A stretch of 64,000 nt of DNA, taken from assembly GCA_022316685.1 (NCBI GenBank), contig JAKJHU010000056.1, positions 2,161,872 to 2,225,871 of the forward strand, read 5' to 3'. Source of the DNA: Progne subis subis. Lineage: Eukaryota; Chordata; Aves; Passeriformes; Hirundinidae. Shown one piece after another: positions 1-12,000 of the stretch (within the stretch, counting starts at the first letter, position 1; each line of letters starts with the position of its first letter). The notes under the pieces are model-generated. The model was given only the letters and a program-made list of their open reading frames with translations. It was not told the origin of the DNA and did not search any database. A program made the translations under genes and the position numbers.

Positions 1-440
1 CAGGGGTGATCATTGTTTATTCAGAAACACACAAGTAGGGTCTGGGTTTGTTGCTTCTTAATTTGCCCACGGTGAGGACTGATTTTTGTCACCAAAATGT
101 TTGTCCCTTGCTTGTGGCAAAAATCACGGAGAAGGCCAGGCAAAATGCGAAAGGGAATGCTAAACAGTTGTCAAAGGAGAAGTAAATGTCCTGGCTGTGG
201 GCTGCAGCAGCTCAAGGGTGCATTTGGAGCCTCGAGAGAAGTGACAAATAATGGGTCAGTATTTCCTATAAAGCTGCTTATTTCATTTGGAAGCAAACAA
301 TGGGCCAATATTTCTGCTCGTTTCATTTGGGGAATAAGTTGTTAAACAGCCACCACGTGGCTGAAGTACGGAAATATTTGTGGGGTGATAAAATACGACC
401 TAGTGTTTCGCTGCACCAGCATCCCCATGATTAGCTAAAA
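1..440. other. Unassigned non-coding sequence
   Basis: I see no recognisable repeat or gene. The stretch leads into the CpG island that follows. The only open frame is 82 codons, has no recognisable protein features and fits chance. Confidence 0.5.
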
Positions 441-890
441 CGAGACATTTCGCTCGGTCCAAGAAAACATCAGCCCTCGGGGGCAAGCGGGGTGAGTAAC
501 ACAGGATCGCTTGGGCTTCGTCCCTGCCCGGGCTCAAAACACTCCCTGGCCAGCGCTGCTCCTATTTTTAATCTGTGCTATGAAAAGCCTCGTTTCACAG
601 CACCTGAATCGCTGCTTTGCAGGCGGGAACTCGGGAGCGCGTTTATCACGCGGCTGTCATCGCTTTTGAGGAAACGGGCCCAGGGTGTTTCGGATGTTGT
701 CCTAAAGCCACCCGGTGAGACAGGCACAGCGTGGCCTTTCTGCACAGGCACAGAAAAACCCACCCACCCACCAGAGCTGGAGCCAGGGCTGAACGACACC
801 CCGAAGTTTCATTTATTAAATTGCCTCCCATCTTGTTGGCGGTGTTTCGCAGGGAGGTGTTTACCAGCCTGAAAAGCTGAAACGTTTTCG
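441..890. promoter_or_regulatory. CpG island without a recognisable gene
   Basis: I count about 28 CpG dinucleotides in 450 bp, 21 of them between 441 and 715. GC over 481-720 is about 57% by hand count. The observed/expected CpG ratio is therefore close to 0.9, while the surrounding kilobases are clearly CpG-depleted. That meets the usual island criteria (over 200 bp, GC above 50%, ratio above 0.6). In vertebrates such islands normally mark promoters or unmethylated regulatory DNA. A consensus-like splice donor (G|GTGAGT, intron starting at 492) lies inside it on the + strand, so a first exon of a non-coding or poorly conserved transcript is possible. No TATA box and no credible coding frame are visible. 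Function is inferred; the base composition is seen directly. Confidence 0.7.
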
Positions 891-3884
891 CTGCTTGCAA
901 CAAAAAAGCCCAGGAGTGAGTATTGTCACTGGAGATAATGTTACAGCTTTGGCAAGATGACTCTTAAAGACTTCATCAGCCTTCCAAGAATTTTGGAAAT
1001 ATCGGTGCATAAAGGCAGCGAGTGCTAAGAGCAGGCAGTGCTTGCAAGAAGTGCCCTTACCAGCAGCGCTTCAAGTGCTGTTTTCTGTTTTCACCTATCA
1101 TTAGAGCTGCACAGCTCAGGCTGTTTTTAAATAATTATAGTTAACAGTTAAAAAACTCTCCCATGCTAAAATAAATTTTAGCTGAGATGGTTTATGCTTT
1201 GCAGCCTCATATGACACTCAATCTTTCTCGTGTGACTCTTGTAACGAGTCAAATTCATGTATTTTGATACGGCGCACGTGATTAAGACACTTGGATCACT
1301 TAAGCCTGCACAAAACTGCAGTGCTCGCATGTCATCTATCTTAAAATCCTATTGTAGCGCTCGTGAAGTGTAATTTCTTCAGTGAATGGAAATTTGTACT
1401 GACAGAGGTGTTATAAAACATGGAAAATACTGGGAGGAGAGGGCCCAACATTTTCTTTATCTCTTCAAGTGTTCACTAACGGGGATTTATTTTTCAGCTC
1501 AGCGTTGGTTCACTGCAGGTTACAGAGCTCTGGTGCAATTAAAGGGACCCATTTCCAGGCTTCTTAAGCAAAACTCACATTGCTTGCAACAGGTGGGAGC
1601 TGTGTGCTGTGGCCTCGAGGCACCAAACTGGTTCACAGGCTTCACTTTCCACATTGGTCCCTAAAGCTACTTGCAGAAAATCACCCAGCCTGAAGAAACC
1701 CCTGGGATCCCAGCCTCTACCTCCCCTTTCAAAATGAATGGGTAAGAAGAAACAATTTATATTCATAACCTTGAGTAAATAAATTGTCACTTTAACTACA
1801 CATTTTATTGTAATTAAACGCTTCCCGGTAATGACCTACCCACACTATGGAGCTGTTTCTTGATATAATGGTAAGGCAAGTTCTCAGCTGTGAGCAGAAT
1901 CAGGAAGCTTTTAAAAGCACAGACCAGTTGATAACAGCAGGGTGATGTTGCACAGTTCTCAACATGTGGAGAAAAGGTGGTTTTGCTAAAGGGCTTTGTC
2001 CTTATTTTCAAGGAATGCTGCTGCTGTGTGGTCAACAAAATCAAATCTCACTGGCCGAATTTCCCAGTAGGGTTTTTACCCTGTATTAGCCTGGGTAGTA
2101 TCCTCTGCTCCCAGTGGATTTGCCTAACTCCAAAGGGAGCACGACTGAGGCAGATTTAGACCTTCCCCAGCTTTCTAAGGACTCGCTGCTGTCACCTCTC
2201 CATAATGCAGCTACAGTTAACTTTGCTGGAATTTCTATATTTGAAGCAGCTTGAAATCAGAGCCTGGACTTCCAGACGTGGATGCAGATAGTCTTTGCTA
2301 CTGTCTGTACGAGCCCTTGGGGCTTCACACTAAAAAAGCCCACCCATGTTGACAAATTTGCCCTTTGCAGTCTGGGTTCAGTGCGGCTGGCAAAAATAGC
2401 AAGTGATACAGCAGACAGAATGGGCCCTAAACTGTATTTTTTGATAGCTTTTCTTAGCTCCAGACTAAAGAGCAAGGCATCATATGTTGACAAATTAGCA
2501 GGGAATACAGGGAGCAAAGGGATTTGTTACTGAAATGCCCACAATCCAGCAGTTTTGCTGTCCCCCAGAATTTGAACTTTTCCCTAGGTTTTCAGCTGTA
2601 TTTTGATTAGAGTGTAAATACCAGCCACTGGCACATGTCAGCTGGCATCAGAGCCACATGCCAAAGCTTTGTTCAGGTCAGAGCTTTAGTGTCATTTTAC
2701 TCATCCGTGGATTTTGTTAGGACTTCTGAGGCATAGCTCGTTATTTTTACCACTGTAAATAGCAGTCCTTGTATAATTATTCCTCTTTAAATCCAGGAGA
2801 GCTTGTCTGGCCTTTTGGGTGAGGATGTTAATTGCATGAAGGATCTGGAGGATGGTTGATGATGGATCATTTGGAGTGTTATCTGCCCCCAAAAAGGAGA
2901 AACCAGGCTCTAGTCTGTACCCCCAAGTCATGCCTTGCTGGGTACCAAAGCACGCCCACACTCAAGTTGGAGACTCCTGTGCTCAGACGAGGAGGATAAT
3001 GGACACCACATGACTAATTCTGCAATGACTGTGTATGCTTAATTGGTAAAGGACTGCATTTTCTATCCCTTTTTAACCCAGGTCACAGTGCCTGATGTTT
3101 GAGGTTCCTCTCAGGTATTTTCCTCATTGAGATGCACTCTACTTAAGGCTGCTGTGGCTGCCAGCTTTGTCTTATGCCCTCAAGCACTACTGTGCCTTTT
3201 AGTGTTGAGAAACATTCAAATTCCCCTGAAACACTAGGCTGTGCTGCTTTCACAGCTCACCGGGGGCATTCCCTCAGCCTCAGGTACAAAAGCTCTGGCT
3301 GCTCCAAAACCAGTGACCAGGAGTCAGGAAAAGCACAGTTTAGATAGATAAGAAAACTACAATCCTAAATTTTAGACATCTCCTGCTTTTAAGCTCTCTG
3401 CCTCAGATTCCCTGTAAAATACAAATAACAGCATTGATGAGCTGTAGCTCATAAAAAAGTAAATATTCCTAACTTCCAAGAGCGTGTGTTGCAGTCAGCT
3501 GAAGTCAATGCAGGTTAAATTCAGCGGAAGGAAGATATTTCTACATGCTGATGGTACGTGACCATTCAGACAGTTTACCAAGTGCCAAGGCAGCAAAATT
3601 CCTTCTGTTTAAGACTGCCTGGTTGCCTGGCAGGAAAATGTGTTCCCAAATTGGTCTAGTAACACTGGAATCACTTCTTGGTGACAACCCTATTGACTGA
3701 CAGCCTCCAGTAATGGCAGTCTATTAATCTCTTGCTCTGTAGCCATAAAGCATTCTGTCCTCCTTCCATTAAGAGCCGAAGGTAAATAAATGCAGTTCCC
3801 ATCATCAGATCATTTTGCTTGCATTCTCGCTGTCTACAAAACCTTTGAGTGAGAGGGACAAGCAGAAGGGCTGAAAAAAACTGT
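891..3884. other. Unassigned non-coding sequence
   Basis: No repeat family, RNA gene or exon recognised. The 1130-1400 part is AT-rich with TAATTA-type words and an E-box (CACGTG, about 1276-1281). This could be a conserved non-coding element, but nothing in the single sequence proves it. Open frames are short. Confidence 0.5.
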
Positions 3885-4095
3885 CCCCATCGTTGGCGTG
3901 AGGCCAGCCAAGATGTGACGCTGCAGGCGTGGGGCTCGGGAGCTGCTGGGTTGCCCTGGTCGTTCCACTTTGCTGTGCTCGACAGCCCACGTTGCTGACA
4001 CTGCCTGGGGAAGGGCGAGGTGTGAAACCTGCTCTGAGCTTGGAGAGTGTTTGGGCCAGGTCAGGGCAGCCTGGAGTGCTGCGTGCCTTTGGGTG
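3885..4095. other. Short CpG-rich patch
   Basis: About 10 CpG occur within roughly 200 bp, with raised GC, in contrast to almost CpG-free flanks. It is weaker than the 441-890 island. Overlapping antisense open frames of 127-131 codons here probably reflect the GC-rich composition and show no protein family features. Confidence 0.4.
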
Positions 4096-5116
4096 GCTGC
4101 CAGCAGAACCTCTGGGGTTTTGCAACACCTGAAAAAGAGCCCGGGGATACAGCAGCCCTTGAATCTGCACAGTGAGGAGGAGAGCCCTCGGACTGCCCAT
4201 CCACTTTTTCTGCTCATGTTACCATCCCCTGTAAAAGAGGAAAGGAATTATCTACCTGCATTGTGTTCAGGTGTTGGTGTCTTACCTGGAAATGCAATGC
4301 AGGTCTTTTAAAGCACATATGGTGGCTGCAGCAGCCTAGAGCCAAAGCCTGTCATCTCTTCCGCTCCCTCGCCTTCCTCTCTCCCCAGGTGTTTAGCTGG
4401 CAGAAGAACGTCTTTCAAATTCCAGTATTTTATTTATAAAGCTCGACTCGGGATTTTTTAAACTGGTTCCAATTAAGATTTAACAACAGGAAAGTTCTTG
4501 CAGAGGTGCCATGTCCCTTTGAAATGGTTTTTGCTGAAGAAAATCATCCACATCCCTGCTGCAGCCAGCTGGACTGCACTGCAGGGTTAACTTTCACTGT
4601 TACCTGTGGCCTTGTGCCTCCTGACACACTCAAGGCATGTGTGGAAGGACCAATAAAATATGTCCTGGAGTGTTTGGTGTATTTTTAGAGTTTGTCCCAG
4701 ATTATTGGCCTTTGTCCCAGATTTCAGTGGTTAGGGTATAATGCCCGGTGGGGCTGAGTGCTTCCTGCCTTGCTCTCAGGAAGGCTTTAATCAGGAAAAA
4801 TACCCTCTCAGAGAAGGCAAATAATTAAGTTTTTGTGGCAAATCCTCTATTGCCATTAGCAGGAGATGATAAACACTCAAGACCACAGTATAAATAGAGC
4901 CAGGCAGATGCACTGATTGAAAATGCAACTTTATTGTGTTACATGGTATTGAGTAATGAATTGGACATTATAACAAAGTAGTTTTCCTTTTCATCTTTTA
5001 TTGGGAGCAGTGTTGGTTTTTACACAAGAAAGTGCCCATCTTGTGGGGAAAATCTGTTGTAACCCTCCTGGACAAAGCTCATCCCACATCCTAGCAGTGT
5101 GCAAGCAGGGAGCTAA
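4096..5116. other. Unassigned non-coding sequence with a short direct repeat
   Basis: Nothing gene-like. A 13-base word (TTTGTCCCAGATT) occurs twice, at 4691-4703 and 4711-4723, with a 20-base period. It looks like a small local duplication. Confidence 0.5.
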
Positions 5117-5480
5117 TGTTGGAAGGGATCTTCACATAACATCCCATCCCTCCTCCTCCCTTTGGCAGTGGTTAATTGACCCATGGCATTCCTGGTAAAT
5201 GCTCATCCAACCTCTTCCTGCAGTGCTCCAGCCTCCCAGGGAATTAAGAGTTTCACCTGCAGAACTTTTTACCTCTTGTGTAACATCAGCCTCTCCTGAT
5301 GTAATTTGGTCTTTACTGAGCACACTGGAAACAATTCCTCCTTTTCTCTCTTCTTCAGCTTTTTCACATGGGAATATTATCTCTCTTCATCCTGCCAAGC
5401 AATCCAATTCTTTTGTCCCTTCCTTGTATTTCTGGCTGTGCAGCATGACCCTCACTCCATCCCTTGGCTGCTTACCCATA
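5117..5480 (-). repeat. Old CR1-type LINE relic, 3' region, antisense
   Basis: Read on the + strand, the block begins with a TTGGAAGGGATCT-like start. It continues with words typical of the reverse complement of CR1 3' regions: a CATCCAACCTCTTCCTGCAGTG-type segment and a later GGAAACAATTCCTCC segment. These follow the order in ancient CR1 consensus sequences. Divergence is high and the boundaries are soft; the relic may run on towards 5750. It is non-autonomous debris with no usable frame. The call rests on remembered consensus. Confidence 0.5.
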
Positions 5481-7874
5481 TCTCAAGGGCTAAATTTCCT
5501 TGCTGAAGACCTGGACTCCCCATGCCAACATCTCTGTCACCCACTCCTCAGCTCTGGGGCATTCCTCTGGATTCATTCTTCCCAGTTGCATTGCAGGTCA
5601 TTGGGATGCTGAAGAGCTCCCTGATGGACTCACCCAAACCATTTTTGGCTTTCATGTGCTTCCAACTTGGTCTTGCCTCTTTACCTGCCTGCCAACTCTT
5701 TCTTGCCAAGCTGTCTTCGTGCACTTTATGCATAGGACATTCCAAGTGTCATACAACAAATACAAACAAAAAAAACCCTATTCTTTTAAGATTCCAGTAA
5801 CTGGTCCATCAGTTCTGTAGGGATGTGAGAGTGACACGTTGACAGTACAGATGCAGAAGAAGTCCTGCTGCACCCAGTCATGCCTATGAGAACTCGCTTT
5901 CCTTCCCAGTGCTCCTCAGTATTCAGCTCTTGGACATTTTGGCACATTAGCAGTGATAAATGTATTCACAAGTGAGAGCAGACAGCCCTGCAGGTTGCGA
6001 TGCCAGGGTATTATGGGTTCTTGGCATCGGCAGTGCCTCTCCATGGATTTCAGACGAATGAAACAGAAATGTTTTTATAGCCAGCCTCAAGTTTTTTATC
6101 TATTTGTAGGTGTCTTGGTGCCCCCTAAATAGGGATTAGGTCCTTTGGAAGGAAGACTGCATTTTATGTCTTGACTTTCCTGGCCCTTTATGCACCCAGG
6201 CCTCTCTTGCTCCCAAAGGCCACTGATCTTGTCCTTTATTTTTGCCACTGATTTGTGTTGCAAAACAGGTGCTGGCAGCTGGGAAATTATCAGTAATACA
6301 GGACGCAAACAATCTGTTTTCTATTCTTGTGGTCTATCCGTGCTGTGGGATGGTGCACAGACCCTTAATTATTCCCCTACATTTTTTCAAATGCTTGCAG
6401 GTGGCTACTAATACCAGGTGAGAAAAGAATTCAATAAAAGTGGAGGGAGAAAGGAGATTTTTTTTTTAAAAACCAAGGATAGCTTGAGGCAAGGATGTGA
6501 AGGATGAAGGACATGTGGCAGAGGTACTGGTTGGGGTTTTCTGGTATCCTGGGTTCCAGCTCAAGATTCTGCAGAATTCCTGATAGGCTTTGCTTTACTT
6601 ATCTCTTAAGTCCAGATCAGAATGGGAACAACAGACTTTATCCACAGAAGTAATTAAAATGTTGCGCTCCCTGGCAAGGGAGTTAAAATCAATTTCTCCA
6701 ATGCAAGATGAAGAGCAATTGGCCAGGCTTCTGCCATGGGGAAAAAGATCCAGGACTGTGATGCTTGGGAGTACAGCAGAAACCCAGGGCTCCAGAATCC
6801 AGCAGTTCCCCTGGGATGCCTGTTCGGAGGGGCACATTGCAGAAGATGAGGGACAACCTCTCCATTTCACCTGGCAATTGTCTTGGCACAAGGAAAATTT
6901 CCACACCTCAGGAAACCTATGGTTTAGCTGGGAAAAGCCCAAAGAGGTGCATAAAGAGTGGTGGAGGTGCAGAACACTTGCCATGGGGGTAAAGATGGCA
7001 GAGAGAAGTGTGTGGCCCGAAGTGTGAGCTGAGACAATACAAGCTGCCAAATTGTGCAAGGCTGATGCGAAGAGAAGTGGCACAATGTGTCCTTGTACCT
7101 TCTGCAAGTAGGGTGAATAGTGGGCTTCAGCTGCAGCAGGAGTAAAATAGGTAAAAGATCAGGAAAAATCTTCCAGTGTTTCACATAGTTCAGCTCGGAG
7201 ATGTTCCCACAGGCTCTTGTGGAATTGGCACTGCAGGAAGTTGTTAGACAAAGCTCTTGCAGGGATGGTTGAGGTGTTGTTGATTGTACTGGGAGCCTCT
7301 TAAAGGGATTTACCCATCTGGTTTTTTTTTTTTTTTTTCCTATTTCTTCCAGTTGCCACTGAAATAATTGGAATTCAGTTCTTCAGCATTTGGGAAGTCC
7401 TGCCACAATAGCAATCCCCTGTTTGTAATCAAGAGGATTGCAACAGCAATCAAATGCACATTGAGCTGATGTGCAGCTCCCAGGATTGTGGGGGCACAGA
7501 ATCAAGCTGAAGAAGTACATGTGCCGTAACTGTAGAAGCTGGTTATTCTAAAGGATTGAAAATCCAGCTTTTCTTCCACGAGGAGATGCTGCACGTGAGG
7601 AATACCACAGGTTATATTTAGTGTTACAGAGGCACAAGGGAAATCTCATTAGAGCCCGGCGACAATGATCTGCTATAAAGGGAACAGGAGCAATTTGTAA
7701 GCCCTCAAAAAAACAGTGTGTCTCTGTTCTGCCCTGTCCTCACTGTCTGCTGCTGCTCTAGGACACAGCTTTCCTGAGAGAAGGGTCTGTGCCTGCCTGC
7801 TCAGTTAGCCCTGATTCATCACGCTTTATTTGCTGGGAGACTTGAACAATGAGCAGCAAACACTCCTGGTCCTA
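5481..7874. other. Unassigned non-coding sequence
   Basis: The first 250 bp may be further decayed CR1. Beyond that I see no family. A 17-base T run sits at 7322-7338. A 170-codon antisense open frame (6595-7107) has no domain or signal and was rejected as chance. Confidence 0.5.
7322..7338. repeat. Poly-T run, 17 bases
   Basis: Uninterrupted T homopolymer. No retroposed body was recognised next to it. Confidence 0.9.
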
Positions 7875-8000
7875 TTTTAAACTCATGGAAACTGCAGGAT
7901 AGAGAAATAAAATGACTTGCACAGAGTCACAGAGCAATTTCATGGCAGGGCTCAGACCAGAGTCCAGCTCCCTTGCTCCAAACCCATGTGCCAGCCTTTC
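7875..8000 (-). repeat. MIR-like (CORE-type) SINE relic, antisense
   Basis: On the + strand the block carries, in order and with the right spacing, several landmarks of reverse-complement MIR: GGAAACTG (about 7888), AGAGA, AATGACTTGC (about 7911), GAGTCACAGAGC (about 7924), GGCAGGGCTCAGA (about 7944) and GTCCAG-CTCC. In MIR these correspond to the 'cctcagtttcc', 'gcaagtt/actt' and 'gtgtgacc' core region. About 125 bp of the core is present and the tRNA-like head is lost or too decayed to see. MIR-type elements predate the bird-mammal split, so a relic in a bird is plausible. Similar amniote core SINEs could give the same match. Confidence 0.6.
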
Positions 8001-9005
8001 TCTTCATTGACCCTTAACTTTAATCACCTTCCAATAAATTGTCTTGGCCCCTTCCAGTTGACTTCCATGGGAGTAATGCTGGGTATTAAATGAAGTCACC
8101 CAGAATATCAAAGCAAAAGAAGGCAGTATTAGATGCAAAGAAAGAACTGATTGAATGGGAAAAGCAAATTTTACAGAAAGGAATAAAAAGGAAAAAGTTC
8201 TAGTGCCAGTTCCATAATACCATTCCCCTTTTAATTTGTGCCTGATCAAAATTACAAAAAAAAAAAAAAAAATAGATGGCTAATATTAATAAGTGAAATG
8301 AGTCTTGAATTTTATAATAGTGGAGGAAATGAAAGGACCAAAGTAATATTGTGTTTTTAACTGAGATTTTAATAATGATTCTGTCCTCAGTTGGTGCATT
8401 TATTCCACAGAAAGTAAATCATTAATGAAGAGGAGGGGAAAACAGTTTTGTGGTGATGGATTTTTGAAAAAGAAATTTAATTTTGCTTAACTTGTAGAAA
8501 CTCTGAAATATGCTTGGAGCACTAAACCTAAACTACCACCACCTCAAATATGGTTTGTAGAGGTGGAATTTAGCCGAGGGGCTGGCAGTGCCTGGGGTAG
8601 GATGGAGAGATGTCCAGGAGAGCTGAGGTGAGTAAAGAGGTGGGTTAGAGATGTTGGGGCTCATCCCAGATTTTCTGTAGAGTTCTGCAAGATTTGCTTC
8701 CACCATGCCCTTTGCAGTGGCGGGGCTGGACCCAAACCCCTCTCCGTTCTGTGAGGGTATTTGACTTCCCAGCTGGAGAAAAAAGCCCATCGAGGCTGAT
8801 GTGTGACTACCCACCTCTATCTTCAACCACCCCCAAGCAGTCCCCAAAAAAGGGCTCCCTGGGGCAGCAGCCCATGTCACACCGAGCCCCCTAGGCTTGA
8901 AATATCAAGCACAGGGAGGCTCATGGCTGCACAGTGGTGGAGGAGAAACACATCTCTGTAGCTGAGATTTGCTGCCTCAAAAAAGCAAATGCAGAACATA
9001 CATCC

Positions 9006-9008
<3 letters not shown>
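8001..9008. other. Unassigned non-coding sequence
   Basis: AT-rich sequence with a 17-base A run at 8256-8272. No gene or other repeat was recognised. Confidence 0.5.
8256..8272. repeat. Poly-A run, 17 bases
   Basis: Uninterrupted A homopolymer with no recognisable retrocopy upstream. Confidence 0.9.

Positions 9009-9042
<34 letters not shown>
9009..9042. repeat. (TG)17 microsatellite
   Basis: Thirty-four bases of perfect TG dinucleotide repeat, likely length-polymorphic between individuals. Confidence 0.97.
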
Positions 9043-9044
<2 letters not shown>

Positions 9045-12000
9045 GGAGATGGGGGAAAATGCAGAATTCCCCCGATTCCTCAATGAGCACAGCACCCCGA
9101 CAATGAATGTAGAAATTTGCAAATTAAACCACATTTCTGTATCTAAATTATCAAATCAATAAAGAGATGTAAACATTAAACAACATTATATGAGAGCCTG
9201 GAGTGTCACCACAAAAAATTAAGACTATGTAATTAAAAGTACAATGCAATTTATTTTTATATCGTTCTTCATTCAAATCAACAAATCTTATTACTTACCC
9301 AAAAATGTAAAGCAGGCTGCAAACTAATTCAAAAGATGAAGACAAAGTGGTTATTGAAAAACCTATGTTTCTTGTTCTCTTACATCTGGCAACAGTCATG
9401 ATTTAATATTTTAACTACTGTAATAGGTTATACTGCTGAAGAAAAGTGCATTAATTACTATGGGAAACCTAAAGAAATCTAATTAAGAACAATAAAATCA
9501 CTCTTATTGACTGGGAAAAATAAAACTATGTAAAGGGAAATGAGGGATGAAAAAACTGACAACACACAAATACTAATAAATGTCTGCGCAGGGTAAGAAA
9601 GGCTTGTGCTGTTGGTGGGGATGTGGATTTGAAGTCTGGCTGGAGATCACACTTTGGCTAAAGCTCTTCTCTCACCCACTGGAAGCACCTTCTAATTAGC
9701 TGCAGCTCAGGGAGCTGAGTTTGCTCCGAGTGCAGCCTAACAAGTCAGAGTCAGAGTCGGCCTGAAAAAACACACCAATGTAGGAGACCGAGCTGCATTT
9801 CTGGGTGTAGTGTGGAGTGCTGGAATAATTATCTCAATGGGTGACATCCTTCCTGCAAAGTCAGAGAGGACACATGTGAGAAAGCAGCCCCGTGTCCCAA
9901 ATACTCAATGTGTCCTGCCCAGGGACTCCACGGGGAGAAATCGCCGCGGGCAAATTGGAATCCATCTTTCAACCAGCCACAGCCCTTTGAAGTCCTGTAA
10001 AATGAACCTTTCTGTGTGAGATATCCACCACCTTGTTTGCTCAGCCCCAACTCAAGCCATCTGTTGGCTTTACCATAAGGAAGGGCTTGCACCCCCATCC
10101 ATGCACTCACAGGATCCCCGGGGATGGGGGCTGCTTTGGGAGGAGGTGCGTCTTGTATGGGCCAGAAACAGCAGCCAAACGTGCTAGGAGGTGTTTGTCT
10201 GTGTTTTCCAGATGTGAAACTACATGGGACTCTCTGGTTTCATCATTGTGGGAGATTGGATTCTGGGGCTGTGATTTTGAGATTCCGTCCCTCAGGATCT
10301 TGAGCATTTGTGTGATGGCAAAAACCTATTTTCTGCCCACCTTGACTGCCCTCATTCCTAAAGATCTCACCAGTGTCAAAAGGTCTGTGGATGTTAAAAA
10401 GAAGGGAGAGGATGCCATAGGGTCAAAATCTAGACTAAATACTTAAACAAATACATGTGGTTTAATTACTTCAGCTGATATTAGTAGCATAAATGCCTTT
10501 TCAAGCCAGAGGTAAGCCTGTGATCATGTGTATTTACTTCACACATAAAATACACTGCAGCAGTTTGGCCAGCTCTCTGGTGCCAAATCCAGTAGTTTGT
10601 ATATCATTAATAACTCCAAATGTGGCAGATTAGTAGCATCAATTTTGCACAGTCCTTCCAGGATTGCGAATCTTCGTCCAAGGCAAGAGGAGTTGTCTGA
10701 GGAATAAGGATTTCTCGATTCCATAAGGGCACACTGTGTCAGGGAGGGAAGAAGAAACGAAGTGAAACCTTTGCAACAGATGATGCTATTATGGACGTGT
10801 ACTTGCACAGAAAGCCAGAAAAAGGACCCTGCAGCACCTCAGGTATATTTTGGAGGTATCACTGACACCCAGAGTTGCACAGCTTTGTGCTCAAAGGTAA
10901 GCACGTTCTCCTTTCCCACCTTCGCCCACAGGAAACAAGGTTGGAAAGCAAAAAGCATGGACAGGGGTTGTTTGAAGGAGTTTTGATTGACTGGAGGTTA
11001 TTTTGCAACACAGAAACATCTGAGCAGCAATGCCTTTCGATTAGCAACAAATTTTTATGTTGAACCTTGAAAAATACACAAAGATTACTCAGGAAGAGTG
11101 TCACACAGACCATGCGCAATTACCTACACAAGGGTTGCAGAAACAACCTTTATATCTAAACCAGGAATAAGCAAAGCTTAAATTCACTCTTTGAGAGGAA
11201 GATAGAAGGGGTTTTGATGTGGTAGCATCTGAAGGCCATTGTATTAGGACTTGCCATACTGTACATGCTCTACTAATCCAGGACCCTTAGTCATCAGGAC
11301 TTTGTATATTCTGTGTGGAGCTCTGCACTGCCAGACACCCAGGGCTGATGCAATCCCAGCTTACACAGTGCTGTGGCTGTGGTCCATGCATGGAACTGGG
11401 GGTCTGGAGTCTCAGGGGCACACAGGGGCTGTGGGCTGTTGCTCAGGGGTGGAAAGTTTCAACTACCTGAGTTTGGGTCTGCCTCTCTGCTGTGTCATCC
11501 TTCAGGCCAGCTGTAAACCTCTGTGCACTGCAGGGTACAGGGAGAGCTGCACCAGCAAATGCCTGAGGTGCAGAGGGCACCAGGGCAGGGGAAGTTCATG
11601 AGGGATTAGGGTCAACTCATTTCAGATATTTACAGAGTAGACTTCTAAGTGCGAGCTGTCACGCTGGGCTTTCCAGGCAGCGAGGAGAAATAAGTGGGTT
11701 TATAATGCCGTTCATCTGCTCTGTTTTAAGCATCTCCTTCAGAAAGACACGCATCACTGTAGACTCCATCAACACTATTGACTGGCTCTCCATGGACTCC
11801 AAGGGAGCCACAGGTGACCTGCCCAAGAGCAGATTTCTGCTTTATTGGTGTGAACCTGCCGAGAGCTTCGTGCCCATGGTGTAGGACTTGACTGCTCTGA
11901 GCAGCTCAGACTGTGGCATTTCAGTTAATAACTGCTTCAGCAAGCACAAATGACTTCATTTTTGGAGAAACAGCACCCCTCAGGAGGAGTTTGCAATGTT

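Noticed and set aside
6595..7107. 170-codon antisense open frame
   Set aside because: No signal peptide, domain or splice context; length is within chance expectation.
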